A stretch of 64,000 nt of DNA from M3007 sp964550795 (GCA_964550795.1 CAZKBH010000002.1:123026-187025); one strand, 5' to 3'. Numbered from the stretch's first letter, positions 8,871 to 19,293 are shown. A program made the numbers and translations. Notes: a model not told the origin generated them from the sequence alone.

Positions 8871-9383
8871 ATGAAGTCAATTATTTTCTTCACCTTGTTT
8901 TTACTGGGTGCTCAATTTTCAGGGTTGGCCCAAACAGCCACAAGCGAAGTCAAAGGCCTTGAATGGCACACCGATCTTGAAAAGGCTCGGGAACTTTCCG
9001 ATGCGACGAATAAACCTATTTTTGGTTTTTTTACAGGCAGCGATTGGTGCGGTTGGTGCCGCAAACTACAATCCGATGTTTTTGAGAAAGAGGTCTTTGT
9101 CGAGTGGGCTAAGAAAAATGTAATTCTGCTTGAACTGGATTTTCCACGCCGCAAGCAGCTACCCACGGAGCTTGTGCAGCAAAACCAATCCCTCCAACAG
9201 GCTTTTAACATTAAAGGTTATCCAACCATCTGGCTTTTTTACGTGGTTGAAGACCAAACTACCCGCAATCTGAGCCTGACAGCGTTGGGTTCACTGGGCT
9301 ATCCTCAAGGTTCAGAACCTGGGAAGGAGGCGCTTAAATTCCTGGATGATGCGAAACTCGTTTTGGCAAACGGGAAGAAGTAG
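8871..9383 (+). CDS. Periplasmic thioredoxin-fold protein (Thioredoxin_7-like)
   Basis: A 170-residue exported thioredoxin-like protein. A signal peptide (MKSIIFFTLFLLGAQFSGLA) is followed by a thioredoxin fold with the active-site motif WCGWC at about residues 60-64. The cis-proline segment GYPTIWLF fits the family. The phrase FFTGSDWCGWC is characteristic of small DsbD-gamma-like or DUF255-like reductases. It probably reduces or isomerises disulfides in envelope proteins. It stands alone between kelch and the convergent glycosyltransferase gene, with no redox partner next to it. Confidence 0.88.
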   Translation: MKSIIFFTLFLLGAQFSGLAQTATSEVKGLEWHTDLEKARELSDATNKPIFGFFTGSDWCGWCRKLQSDVFEKEVFVEWAKKNVILLELDFPRRKQLPTELVQQNQSLQQAFNIKGYPTIWLFYVVEDQTTRNLSLTALGSLGYPQGSEPGKEALKFLDDAKLVLANGKK

Positions 9384-9409
9384 GGTGGGGGGATATTTTG
9401 ATTTGCTAT

Positions 9410-9444
9410 TAGCCCTATAAGGTTTCGAAAACCTTATAGGGCTA
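9410..9444. repeat. Palindrome family C, copy 1
   Basis: Perfect 16-bp arms (tagccctataaggttt and its complement) separated by 3 nt lie between convergent genes, 27 bp after one stop and 22 bp from the other. The core cctataaggttt recurs at 21368, 50218 and, eroded, at 63832. It may act as a bidirectional terminator. Confidence 0.85.
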
Positions 9445-9465
9445 AATTTCACCCCGAATATAGGG

Positions 9466-11769
9466 TCACCACGCTACCAAATCCGCTTCCATTTCGACCC
9501 TGCTTTCGGATTCCTCCGGCTGTAGGTTCAGGTCAAGCTTATTGGCCATTTTTTGCATAGCCAGCCTGGCCATCAGGTAACTCACTGTTGACTCGGCCCC
9601 CTGATTCATGTTTACTTGCGTCTCTTCCAATCCATCATAACATCCGCCTGTGCAGGGATTGTAAATGATTTGTCCCAGATGGTTTTGCCCTAAAAACCAG
9701 TTAAACGCTGTTTCCATTTTATCGCGATAGCGCTGGTCCTGGAAAATTTCATAAAAAAACTGGAGGGCCAAAATGGTATAGGCGACATCAATGGGCTGCT
9801 CTCCAAATTGCGCTTTTTCTTGTCCCTTTTGCATCCAGCCATTGTTATTGGGAACCACCTTTATGCCCGCTTCAGTGAAGGTGTGCTGGAGTAAAAACTC
9901 AAAAGATTGATAGGCAATGTCTCTATAGGCATAATTGCCTGTTGACATCCAGGCACAGAGCAGTGCTTCTGGCAAAATACTGTTTCCATAAGTGAGATAG
10001 CTCTCAAACCAATGCCAACCCGTTTCAGATTCGTGCCGATACATCTGCACCAATCGGTCGGCGAGGGTTTTTACCAACTGTGCTGCTTGGGGTGAAGGGA
10101 CTGCAGAAAGATAAAAGTGTAAGCCCTTGATTGCGAATGCCATAGAGCGTGGGGAGTGAATGGTTTGCAGGTGCGCAAACGTCGCTTCCAGGATCATTTT
10201 TGCCTGATGGACCAGCGGTTTAGGTAAAACAGGGTGCTTCGAGATCAAAAAACCCAAGGCCCAGATGGTCCGCCCGTTGGCATCATCCAAATTAACTTCA
10301 TCATTCTGTGCGGTAAACTTTTTATCAATATTGACGTAGTTCAAAAAATGACCGTCCGTCTGTAAACAAAACTCAATAAAATTCAGGTAAGATTTAATCA
10401 GACGCAGCTCTTTCCGTCCGCCATAAACCTCATAGTGCATACATACGGCCACCATCGCGCGTGCATTGTCGTCAATGGTATATCCTGAGTCCAAATCGGG
10501 CTGATTAATTTTTGCAAACTGAATCATTCCAAAGCTGGTAGTCATCTTTTTGACATGTTCCAGGTGTACCTCCGGCAATTTGTATCGCAAGGCCATATTG
10601 CCGGGCGCAAGTTGTTTGAACAAGGCTGCGTAGGCAATGGCTGTATTTTCCCAAGCTGCAAAAATGACACGCTGCAATCCATTGTTAATCAATTTTTTAC
10701 GCAGGGGCTTGTCGCCCAACAAATGGTTGACTGCTGTGGCCAATTGCTGTGAATTTTGAAAATCAATGAGGATTCCTGCATCGTCGCGCAGCACTTCCCG
10801 CGCATGGGGAATTGGGGTAGAAATGATGGCACAGCCGCAACTAACCGCATACGAAAAGGTGCCACTAACTGCTTGATTTGGATCTTTGGACGTAAACAAA
10901 TAGATGTCCGTTAGTTGCAGATACTCCAACAATTCCTCCAATGGAAGATAAGCGTTGATAAACTTAACATGCGCTTCCATGTCTAAATCTGCCACTTTAG
11001 CCTCCAGCATACGGCGATACTGTTCGCCCTCGTTTTTGGAAACGTTTGGGTGTGTTTTCCCAATCACCAAAAACAATACGGAAGGATTTTCGACTACAAT
11101 ACTGGGTAGGGCATCCAGGGTTGTCTCGATGCTTTTTCCGGAACTGATTAGTCCAAATGTAGAAAGCACTTTCCGACCATTTAGGCCGTACTTTTTCTTA
11201 AGTAAAGTTTTGCCTAAATGCGGCACCAAGTGTATGCCATGTGCAATGACCACGATTTTTGCGGCGGGAACCGCATACTCAGACTCCAGAATTTCCGCCG
11301 AATTTTGGGTCATCACCACAATTGAATCACAAACTCTGGCAATGTCGCTCACTTTTCGCTTCAGTGCATCACTGGGTTTGGACAATACCGTGTGAAACGT
11401 AAGCATGATAGGCACTTGGATACTGTGCAAAAAATGTAAAAAATCATTTTCCGGTAAGGCTTCAAAAAATCCAAACTCGTGTTGAAGCAGTACTATTTTA
11501 ATATGCTTATCGGAATTGATGGACTCAATGAGCGTATGGTAATCTTTCGGATTGGAAGTATCCAACACGTATCGAACTTCTGGTGGGTAGTTGTGGTGTT
11601 CTCCTGCGGCTTCCAATGCACACACCTTAAGCTTGAAAGAGGTGGAGAATTTTTTATCCAGCGCCTTCCGCAAATCCTGAGAAAAGGTCGCAATGCCACA
11701 TTCCCTGGGCGGATAAGAGCTAATCAGTAAAATTTCGGGACCAAGCTGTCTATTGCTGTTGTTATTCAT
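9466..11769 (-). CDS. GT4 glycosyltransferase fused to C-terminal alpha-helical toroid domain
   Basis: A 767-residue two-part protein. Residues about 10-390 form a GT-B fold GT4 glycosyltransferase, with SSYPPRECGIATF at the N-terminus and a donor-site region SKDPNQAVSGTFSYAVSCG. Residues about 400-745 are helical, with repeated aromatic and acidic motifs (YTIDDNARAMVAV, LDDANGRTIWALG, WHWFESYLTYGN). This pattern resembles an (alpha/alpha)6 barrel. The stop of the GH130 gene lies only 5 bp upstream of this start, so the two are almost certainly translationally coupled. The pairing suggests synthesis and phosphorolytic turnover of a mannoside-type glycan. No signal peptide is seen, so it is cytoplasmic. 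Substrate is not determined by sequence. Confidence 0.82.
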   Translation of the reverse strand: MNNNSNRQLGPEILLISSYPPRECGIATFSQDLRKALDKKFSTSFKLKVCALEAAGEHHNYPPEVRYVLDTSNPKDYHTLIESINSDKHIKIVLLQHEFGFFEALPENDFLHFLHSIQVPIMLTFHTVLSKPSDALKRKVSDIARVCDSIVVMTQNSAEILESEYAVPAAKIVVIAHGIHLVPHLGKTLLKKKYGLNGRKVLSTFGLISSGKSIETTLDALPSIVVENPSVLFLVIGKTHPNVSKNEGEQYRRMLEAKVADLDMEAHVKFINAYLPLEELLEYLQLTDIYLFTSKDPNQAVSGTFSYAVSCGCAIISTPIPHAREVLRDDAGILIDFQNSQQLATAVNHLLGDKPLRKKLINNGLQRVIFAAWENTAIAYAALFKQLAPGNMALRYKLPEVHLEHVKKMTTSFGMIQFAKINQPDLDSGYTIDDNARAMVAVCMHYEVYGGRKELRLIKSYLNFIEFCLQTDGHFLNYVNIDKKFTAQNDEVNLDDANGRTIWALGFLISKHPVLPKPLVHQAKMILEATFAHLQTIHSPRSMAFAIKGLHFYLSAVPSPQAAQLVKTLADRLVQMYRHESETGWHWFESYLTYGNSILPEALLCAWMSTGNYAYRDIAYQSFEFLLQHTFTEAGIKVVPNNNGWMQKGQEKAQFGEQPIDVAYTILALQFFYEIFQDQRYRDKMETAFNWFLGQNHLGQIIYNPCTGGCYDGLEETQVNMNQGAESTVSYLMARLAMQKMANKLDLNLQPEESESRVEMEADLVAW

Positions 11770-11774
11770 AGTAT

Positions 11775-12812
11775 TTACGAATGCTGTGTTTCGAGAAGTA
11801 GGGCATTTACAAGTGCGGTGAGACTTACGGATGCGCAGGCAATTTGCTCATCCGCAGCGCCGTAATAGATGTACAGTTCGTCATCAAACAAAGCGGCCCC
11901 CGTTGGGAAGCAAACATTGTTGACTTCTCCCTTTGTTTCGTAGTCATATTCTGGTGAAAAAAGAGGGGAGGACAAGCGAGCAATTTCTTTGGTGGGGTCT
12001 TCTAAATCGAGTAAGGCTGCACACGCTACATATTTATAGCCTGAGGCAGTATCGTGTACGCCGTGATAAATCATTAGCCAGCCATGTGTTGTTTCAATGG
12101 GCGGACAACCTGCGCCGATATAGCTGACTTCGTGGCGATGTCTGGGCTCTAACAAAATATGATCCTGCAGGTGGAGAAAATAATCATCCCAAAAAGCTTC
12201 TGTTAATTCATTCAAGTGCTTTACAGACGCAATCTGAATATCAGGCTTTATTCGGTGTAAAAAATAGAATTTATCCTGAATCTTTCGAGGGAAAAAGACA
12301 ATGTTTTTGTCCCACACATAAGATATTTTAGAAGGGTCTGATTTCGCAGAGTGGCCCCCATTATAGCGGAGGTATTTCTCATTGATTCGTTTTCTGGTTT
12401 CAGCCAAATGACTGAATTCCTCGTAGGTGATTTTCGGGGCGAGTATGCCTTTTTTTTCAAAAAATGGAAGTTGTTCAGCCGTTGCATAGGCTCCAAGTGC
12501 ATTGACGCCATCATAGGCTGTATAGGTCAGGTAATACAAGTCGTCAATTTTTACAATACGCGGGTCTTCCACGCCATGCGATTCGCATGGTCCTTGGGGG
12601 AAAAGCACGGGCATTTCAAATCGCTCTGCCACCTTGAGCGGGCCATTTAAACGACAGTAACCTATGGTAGAATAATTGACAGGCCGAACAGCCCGATAAA
12701 AAAGGTGGACGATGCCATCTTCCAGGATTACTGCCGGATTTAGAACGCCGGCATTCTCGAAGCCCAATTCAGTTTTACGGAGAATTACCCCGTGTTTGGT
12801 GACTTGTATCAT
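11775..12812 (-). CDS. GH130-family glycosidase/phosphorylase
   Basis: A 345-residue cytoplasmic five-bladed beta-propeller enzyme of the GH130 type. The start region ENAGVLNPAVI and the catalytic segment HGVEDPRIVKIDD, which contains the expected proton-donor Asp, are typical, as is YHGVHDTASGYKYVACAAL near the end. GH130 enzymes phosphorolyse or hydrolyse beta-mannosides. I placed the start at the ATG at 12812; a further in-frame start at 12848 would add 12 unlikely residues. Homologues are sometimes mislabelled as a pesticidal Cry7-like protein. It is the first gene of a two-gene operon with the GT4 fusion downstream. Confidence 0.85.
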   Translation of the reverse strand: MIQVTKHGVILRKTELGFENAGVLNPAVILEDGIVHLFYRAVRPVNYSTIGYCRLNGPLKVAERFEMPVLFPQGPCESHGVEDPRIVKIDDLYYLTYTAYDGVNALGAYATAEQLPFFEKKGILAPKITYEEFSHLAETRKRINEKYLRYNGGHSAKSDPSKISYVWDKNIVFFPRKIQDKFYFLHRIKPDIQIASVKHLNELTEAFWDDYFLHLQDHILLEPRHRHEVSYIGAGCPPIETTHGWLMIYHGVHDTASGYKYVACAALLDLEDPTKEIARLSSPLFSPEYDYETKGEVNNVCFPTGAALFDDELYIYYGAADEQIACASVSLTALVNALLLETQHS

Positions 12813-12828
12813 GATGGATATATTAAAC

Positions 12829-12868
12829 AACACGGACCACCAACCCAAATAGGCCTGGTGGTCGTGTT
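12829..12868 (-). terminator. Stem-loop after the 59-residue gene
   Basis: Arms aacacggaccacca and tggtggtcgtgtt pair with one bulge around a 13-nt loop. The hairpin lies downstream of the small gene at 12907-13086 and just before the GH130 start. The U-run on the minus strand is weak, so termination or attenuation is uncertain. Confidence 0.4.
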
Positions 12869-12906
12869 AGATGGTTTTTTGTATTCTTGATTGTGCGTAA
12901 ATTCTT

Positions 12907-13086
12907 TTACGACTTGCTGTTTTTACTTGATTTCTGATCTGGCTTTGGTACAAAAGCTTCATTGTCAGATTGTTTGCTGATACCACCTTTACCTTCAGAC
13001 TTATAAGCCGAAACAGCTTTGCCTTTTCCCGAAGATTTGTCGGCAGGTGCCTTTTTGATGTTTCTACTTCCTTTATCTTTACTCAT
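12907..13086 (-). CDS. Small lysine/serine-rich hypothetical protein (59 aa)
   Basis: A short reading frame from ATG at 13086 to TAA at 12907 encodes a very basic, disordered 59-residue protein (start MSKDKGSRNIKKAPADKS, end SKNSKS). It has the low-complexity K/S/G/D composition of small conserved proteins I recall in Bacteroidota, but I cannot name a family. Support comes from good codon structure, an isolated position with a stem-loop downstream, and a 9-bp-period repeat upstream. The charge suggests nucleic-acid or polyanion binding; this is a guess. Confidence 0.6.
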   Translation of the reverse strand: MSKDKGSRNIKKAPADKSSGKGKAVSAYKSEGKGGISKQSDNEAFVPKPDQKSSKNSKS

Positions 13087-13092
13087 TTGTAT

Positions 13093-13128
13093 TGGAATTT
13101 GTACTATGATTAGAGTGATTGGAGTGGC
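13093..13128 (-). repeat. 9-bp-period repeat before the 59-residue gene
   Basis: Four 9-bp units on the plus strand (tggaatttg, tactatgat, tagagtgat, tggagtggc) lie immediately upstream of the small gene. Read on the gene's strand they match the aatca-type units seen before the kelch and dockerin genes. Confidence 0.6.
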
Positions 13129-13280
13129 ACAAATGCCTGGTTTTTAGAGGACTCAAATGCTGTTTTATTCTCGGAGCGATGTAATCATGTAGGGCGTTGA
13201 TTGCCAATCAAACTAACTGCTTGGTCGTCAGTAGTCGAGTCATTCAACTGTTTACCCGAGAATAGCACTTTATTGATTGA

Positions 13281-13748
13281 TTATTCCACATCTGGGACGG
13301 GTCTAATCCACATTGTTAGGCCCTTGTTGCCATACAAATCGCCCATGTAAATGAGTTTTTCACCATCGGTTCGGAATTCTAAGTGAAGACTGTCTTTAAC
13401 TCCTCGACGTTGCAGACTGAGGTGTAGGTTCCCATTATTTAAGGTCTTCCATACACCAGCATCCATAGATCCAGGTGTGTCAGCTTTTGGGTCGGTGGTC
13501 ATCTCAGCCACGTGATCTGGCTTTAGACGAAGGCTAATGTCTTGACCCTCTGTAGAGGTTAATTGAACAGTGCCTTGATAGAAAACCTCAGTACTTATCA
13601 TGAATGAAGCGCCCTGCTGTTCATGATTAGCCGGGATTTGTGATACGCCAGTGGGTGGTGGGGCCAAATTTTTATCTTCAGGTTGTCCGCTGTTAGTGCA
13701 TGAGGTAGCTAACAATACCGTTGAAATGAAAAATAGAATGAATCGCAT
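13281..13748 (-). CDS. Small lipoprotein, possibly NlpE-like
   Basis: A 155-residue lipoprotein (lipobox LLATSC, then a Pro-rich linker). The mature part is a single beta-rich domain with the pattern VQLTSTEGQDISLRLKPD, GVWKTLNNGNLHLSLQ and LHLEFRTDGEKLIYMGDLYG. This ordering, with a question of how output changes from input strands, resembles the N-terminal barrel of NlpE-type copper/envelope-stress lipoproteins, but no CXXC is present. I therefore call it a lipoprotein of uncertain family. Confidence 0.7.
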   Translation of the reverse strand: MRFILFFISTVLLATSCTNSGQPEDKNLAPPPTGVSQIPANHEQQGASFMISTEVFYQGTVQLTSTEGQDISLRLKPDHVAEMTTDPKADTPGSMDAGVWKTLNNGNLHLSLQRRGVKDSLHLEFRTDGEKLIYMGDLYGNKGLTMWIRPVPDVE

Positions 13749-14055
13749 GAAAAAAGATTTTTTTGAGTCAGAGCAGGCTATAAATGCTCCTATGTGTTTT
13801 GAATTGAGGGAATGTAAGTTAGCGGTGAAAATCCTGCCTACCTTAAAAAATCAAGGACCGCCCCGCCCTTTGGCAGAGCGGTCCGGTAGGCTACACACCT
13901 AATATACACTTCCTTCATTACTAAATCTTCAAGTTTGTTTTACCAACGTTGCTATTTGTTTAGCTGCTGATTGTAGGACAAAGGTGGGGCCCTTTGCAGT
14001 GTAATGAATTACAGAATTTATAATAATAGTTGCAAAATTCATTGAATTTGTTGTG

Positions 14056-14086
14056 CGTTTACTAAACCTTCAAGGTTTAGTAAACG
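14056..14086. repeat. Palindrome family B, copy 1
   Basis: Perfect 15-bp arms (cgtttactaaacctt) flank a single central base. A second, one-mismatch copy lies 20 bp further on. Confidence 0.85.
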
Positions 14087-14105
14087 TGTTGATCAGCGTA
14101 GGTTT

Positions 14106-14138
14106 ACGTTTACCAAACCTTGAAGGTTTAGTAAACGT
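14106..14138. repeat. Palindrome family B, copy 2
   Basis: Sixteen-base arms (acgtttaccaaacctt) flank one central base, with one arm mismatch. The 33-nt length and 16+1+16 layout match palindrome families A and B elsewhere. Confidence 0.8.
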
Positions 14139-14145
14139 GCAGCCA

Positions 14146-14185
14146 TAAAAAAAGCGCGAGGTCGTCGTATAACGAACCTCGCGCT
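14146..14185 (-). terminator. Rho-independent terminator of the HYR/DUF3494 gene
   Basis: On the minus strand a 10-bp GC-rich stem (agcgcgaggt with acctcgcgct, 13-nt loop) is followed by seven T, 52 bp after the stop codon at 14238. Confidence 0.85.
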
Positions 14186-14237
14186 GGCACTTACGGTAGG
14201 AAGATTAGGATACTGTCTAAAATCCTCAGACAAGTAC

Positions 14238-17200
14238 TTATTTTGTCTGCATCATCTTTTTGACAGCCATATCAGTAGCCGTTGCTACTTTGTAGAGCAT
14301 AGATCCAGTATTATTAATCAGAGACTGATCCAGCTCAAAAACGTTGGCTCCTTTGTCAAAATCACCTTTAGCGGTATAGATCAGACGTCCGGTTTGATCA
14401 AAGATGCTCAGCGTGGCTTGTGTCGCTTCCGGCAGATAAAAACCTATGGTGGTTTTATCTACAAAAGGGTTAGGTACATTCTGATACAGCTCAAATGCAG
14501 ACCCGCTGATTTCTATGCCATTGGCCTGATGGAATCGCAGCGCAACATCCAGGGCTAAGGGGTGATTTGAACCAGCTTCCTTGTTCAGATAAGCTTCAGA
14601 ACGGGTAATCCGGTTGCTAAGGCTCAGCATACTGCTGAGTTGGCCCGATTGGGTAGCACGGACCTTCAGGGTGAATGTTGCGGCAAACGCTGCGGTTCCC
14701 TCGGGCAAATTCCAGGACATTGCCAAGGCAGCGTCCAAAGGATACACAGCGAAGTTATCTGCACTCAATCCTTTTCCGACGATTTCCAGTACTTCAAGAC
14801 CCGCTGTATTGAGCGTTAATTGATAGCCTTGAACTGTCTGGTCGGCAGTGAACGTTATCTCCAGGATTTCGCCCAATGGTACGAAACGGTCGTCCACGTC
14901 GAATAATAAAGTACTGCTGTTGCGCTCTTCTGATTGCATGAGTCCGTTGGCGTGCGCGGATCCGTTCACGTCTCCAATTTTTACAGACACAAAGTCTTCC
15001 GTCATTCGACTGGCCTGTATATTCTCCACCACGATGCGCTCTGGGAATGCCGAGGCGAATGGGTTTTCAGGAACCGGGAATGCGAAGGATTTATCTACAA
15101 AACGCCAAGGAGTTGTGTTTGGCAATTCATCATAGATACCCAGAATCAATTTACGAAATTCTACGATGTCGAAGGTGGTGATGCTGCCTGATTTGTTGGC
15201 ATCTGCAGCAATCATTTTGTAAGGCGAATTAAACGGCTCCACACCCAAAATATGCTTGGAAATAAGCACGAGATCATAGGTAGTTACTCCGTTTAAGTAG
15301 TCCATATTGACTGGCGAAGGCGTCAGGGTATAATTGCTCAACAAGGGTAAGGCGTTCGAGAACTCGAAATGTCCGTTGATGTCTGCAAATGAAGTCATGT
15401 TTAGCGGACCTGCACTGCCAGATCCATCCAACTGGACTTTCCCTGCTTCAAAACCATCCAGATTTTCCGTTTTCAGAGAACCTGATACGGTTACTGTGGA
15501 AGAACAAGGGTCGTTTATTTGGCAGTTCTTCCAATAATTGCTCACGTTTTCAACCGCACTGTTCAAGGGTGTGCCAAAATTTTGCGGGAAAAAACCAACC
15601 CCTGCAAGGTAGTCATTCGAGAGATTAACAAGTCCTTGTACATTGAGCATATCAACTTGCATTTTGCTCACAACAAGTGGGTCAACCAGACATGCGGGCA
15701 AAGATGAAATCAATTGAACCCGAAGATCGCGCTGGTTGAAATCAAGGTTATACCAGATATTCAATTGCATCGCAAGAACGTTCGCGGCCAGTTTATTTTT
15801 CAGGGTGCCATCGGCGTTCAAAAGCACCGAGCTAGGTTGGCACTCATTCTCGGCACTAAATACGTGTTTGCCTGGAGGGCTAAACTGGTTCGTGTGACCG
15901 TTTCCGGGCAACATACTTTGCAGGCACTCCGCGCTAGTCACCGTAATGGTTTTACCCAATTTTCCAGCGGTAACGGCACCGTTTTTGGCAATAAGTTGCT
16001 CAATGACATCCTTGGTAATCAACCCGTTGATGGTGCCTCCTGTATTTCCCCAATTACTTTGTGTCTCGGTACAAATGGGTTTGCAACCACCAATGGCCAC
16101 AAATGTGACGAAAAATTTATCGGCCCAGTTGACGCACCAGTCTTTGAAATTTACACAAAAAGTCACCGAATTGGTGCCATTGGTGGAAACACTTTCACTC
16201 ACACAGATGATATTGTAGCAGTTATCTACAAAATACGGCGCAAGCACATCGGTAAGATCACCTGGCCCCGGAAGGTCAGCTACACATTGTACAAAAATGG
16301 TATCTGGCCCGGTATAAGTAGGCGGAATGGAATCCACCACTTGAAACGATTGGTAACAAGTCGCTACATTGCCACACGCATCGGTTACGGCGTAGGTGTA
16401 CGAGGTAGTTAGTGGCCAATATTGGCAACCAACCCCGTAGCTGAAGATACTTTCTACGGTCACTGTAACGTCTCCACAATTGTNNNNNNNNNNCGGCGAT
16501 ATCCGGCGCAGGAATATCATGTTCGCAAGTCAGCAAAACATTGCCGGGCGGGCAAGTGATAATCACCGGTGGCAAAATGTCAACTACCGCGAAGGTAGCC
16601 GTCACATAAGTTGTATTGCCGCATTCATCGGTTGCGCGGAACTGGAAGGTTTTGGTGAAAGTAAAGCCGCATCCATATACGGTGGAAAGCAGTACCATGG
16701 AGGTAACCACTTCACCACAATCGTCGCTCACTTCGGCATAGCCAAAATTCTCAGTCCATTCAATCAATTGCGCCTCGCCTTGTTCTTCGTTCCAACATTC
16801 TACATCGAGGTTTTGCGGTAGTACGGTAAATGTTGGTGGGGTGGTATCAATGATGGTAAACCTCGCATCCGAGAAGGATGAATTACCGCATTCGTCCGTG
16901 GCGATGAAACGAATCAAGCGCTGCGAGGTGCCACCACAGGTGGAGGGCATTGTAAAGAGCGGGCTGTATATCCAGCTCCAGGTTATTTCGGAACATTCAA
17001 AAAGCTCGGCGCCGCCTTGGTTATCCAACCAGGCCTGATAATCCGCCTCATTGGTAAGCAAATCGCATTCGAGCACCACATCAACGGGCGGAACAATAAA
17101 TTGGGGTGCGTACGTATCCTGCACGGTGACAAGCTGCGAAATGGTTGTGGAATTGCCACAAACATCGGTGGCGCGCCAGGTACGGGTCAATACATACAGG

Positions 17201-19263
17201 GTGGGGCAAATGCCGTCCGTTTGGGTCTCGCCCAGATAGACGACGGTTACCACACCTGCACAGTTATCTGTAGCAGTAGGGAGGGGCGGTACTCCGGGAA
17301 TTCCAAAACATTCCACCGTAACATTTGCAGGTGGATTGAGGAATACTGGTGCTATGTTATCGTTGACCGTAATGATTTGTGCACAGGTAGCGGAATTACC
17401 GCAGACATCCGTTGCACGGTAGGTACGGGTAAGGGTGTAACGATTGGCGCAGATTTGTGCCGAAATCACATCCCCAACATGCACAACAGTCACTGCACCG
17501 CCGCAAAGGTCAGATGCAATCACTGAAGCGGGCGCAGGAGCCGGAACATCTGTTGCACAAACGACCTGCACGTTGGCCGGGCAGGTAATTGTGGGCGGGG
17601 TGATGTCATTCACCGTGATGATTTGCGCGCAAGTAGCGGAATTGCCACAAACGTCCGTTGCACGATAAGTGCGGGTAACGGTAAAACGATTCGCGCAGGT
17701 TTGTGCCGAAATCACATCTCCAAGATGTACAATGGTCACTGCGCCACCACACAGGTCGGAGGCAGAAACGGATGCTGTGGAAGGGGGCGGAACACTGGCG
17801 GCACAGGAGACTTGCACGTTAGCCGGGCAAGTGATTGTGGGCGCGGTGACGTCATTCACCGTGATGATTTGCGCGCAGGTAGCGGAATTGCCGCAAACGT
17901 CGGTTGCCCGGTACGTGCGGGTAATGGTAAAACGATTGGCGCAGGTTTGTGCAGAAATTACATCCCCAACATGTTCAACGGTCACCGCGCCGCCACAGAG
18001 GTCAGAAGCTGTGACAGATGCTGTGTTGGGGGCTGGAACATTGGCAGCGCAAGAGATTTGCACGTTGGCCGGGCAGGTAATCGTGGGTGCGGTGATGTCA
18101 TTCACCGTAATAATTTGGTTGCAGGTGGCAGTATTGCCACAAACGTCTGCTGCCTGGTAGGTACGGGTGATGGTGTAGCGATTGGCGCAGGTTTGTGCAG
18201 AAATTACATCTCCAAGGTGCGTAACTATCACTGCGCTACATAAATCGGAGGCAGTAAGAGAGCCTGGAGCAGGAGCTGGGACATTGTTGGCGCAAGAGAC
18301 CGAAACGTTTGCCGGGCAGGTAATGGTAGGCGGCGTCTGATCTATGGCGGTATAGGTTACGACACAGCTCGTAGAATATCCGCCGTCGTCGGTTACGGTA
18401 TAAGTTCGGGTCAATATGTACGGGGAGGCCGCACAACCCGTACCAGTGGAGGAGTTGGTTATGGCCACAGAAGTTGCTCCACAGGAACTGTTGATCGTAA
18501 CATCGGCGGCGTTGCCTGCAGGAATGTCGCTGATACATTCAAACGTGCCGCCTATTGGATCAGGGCAAGTCACATCCAGTTCACAAAGGCAGTTCTGGGG
18601 TAGATCCACCGAATTGGCACTGGTAGATATGGCGCCTGCGGTGGAAAGTCCTCTACCACTAAGGGAAGCTCCAAAGCCTAGGTTAATGGCACCTTCTGCA
18701 ATAACAGTACCCAAAAAAGAGGTGCCGTTGTGGTTAAAGGCTCCATTGATTTGCCAATAGACATTGCATAAGTTGGCGCCATTAACTAGGCTAATGCTTG
18801 AACCTGGGTTGGTTGACAAAGCACCATCTATTTGGAAAATAAATATGGCTCCTGGATCACCACCAGCATCCAGAATTAAATTTGCATTCAGAACGGCAGC
18901 GGTTCCAATACAATAAATATTTGGTGCGAGAATCTGACCATTCCCCAGTGGAGTGGTTAAAACTTGCCCACAGGTGAGTCCATCTAAATAGCCATAAGCA
19001 TCGGCTACGTCAGCCGCTGCTTGAGCGGATGTGGGGTCTGAGACGTGTACCGATCCGACATGGAATCCTGGCGGGGTGAAAGCGCCATTGTCCGTACCAA
19101 TATCGCCAATTACGGAAGTGCCTGGGTCTCCATTAAAAGCCCCCACTGCAGTAAAGAGTGCGAAAGTGGAGGCGACGCCTAAATCAGGCGCTTGCGCATA
19201 ACTTATTCGAGGGGTTAAAAACAGGGTGATTAAAACTATCCAAAAAAAGTTAAGCTTTTGCAT
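14238..19263 (-). CDS. Giant secreted DUF3494-HYR-dockerin/cohesin-like T9SS protein (interrupted by scaffold gap)
   Basis: One gene of about 1,670 codons, broken out of frame by ten N at 16484-16493. After a signal peptide (to ISYAQA) comes a DUF3494 ice-binding-like domain (about residues 25-225). Four near-identical 80-residue HYR/Ig-like units follow (about 312-640; each starts with PTITCPANV). More Ig-like segments lie on both sides of the gap. Next is a dockerin-like pair of EF-loop motifs (GVTTYDLVLISKHILG and ADANKSGSITTFDIVEFRK), then WRFVDKSFAFP, a cohesin-like beta domain and a T9SS sorting domain (FELYQNVPNPFVDKTT). It is probably a surface adhesin or matrix protein. Its promoter carries the shared AraC-type operator. 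The frame break is an assembly artefact, not a mutation. Confidence 0.85.
16484..16493. other. Scaffold gap (10 N) inside the HYR/DUF3494 gene
   Basis: Ten N join two contigs. The reading frame changes across it while the protein family continues, so the true missing length is not ten bases. Confidence 0.95.
17330..18330 (-). repeat. Tandem 240-bp coding repeats (HYR units)
   Basis: Four in-frame units of about 240 bp, highly similar at DNA level, encode the 80-residue HYR-like modules. Neighbouring units share long near-identical stretches, which predicts unit-number variation by recombination. Confidence 0.8.
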
Positions 19264-19293
19264 TTTGATTATTATTAAAATTGTTAAGAAAAG

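Larger units (their letters stand above)
13749..14237. other. Intergenic region with palindromes and a terminator
   Basis: This 489-bp spacer has no gene. It holds a compound hairpin at about 13836-13891 (gcctacc and ggaccgc pairing with gcggtcc and ggtaggc), two family B palindromes, and the terminator of the large HYR/DUF3494 gene. Confidence 0.7.

Noticed and set aside
11775..12812. Pesticidal Cry7-like protein
   Set aside because: The sequence has GH130 propeller motifs and no toxin domains; the name is a known misannotation for this group.
14238..16520. Separate gene for the C-terminal half of the HYR protein
   Set aside because: The frame starts inside the N run; domain continuity shows a single gene split by a scaffold gap.
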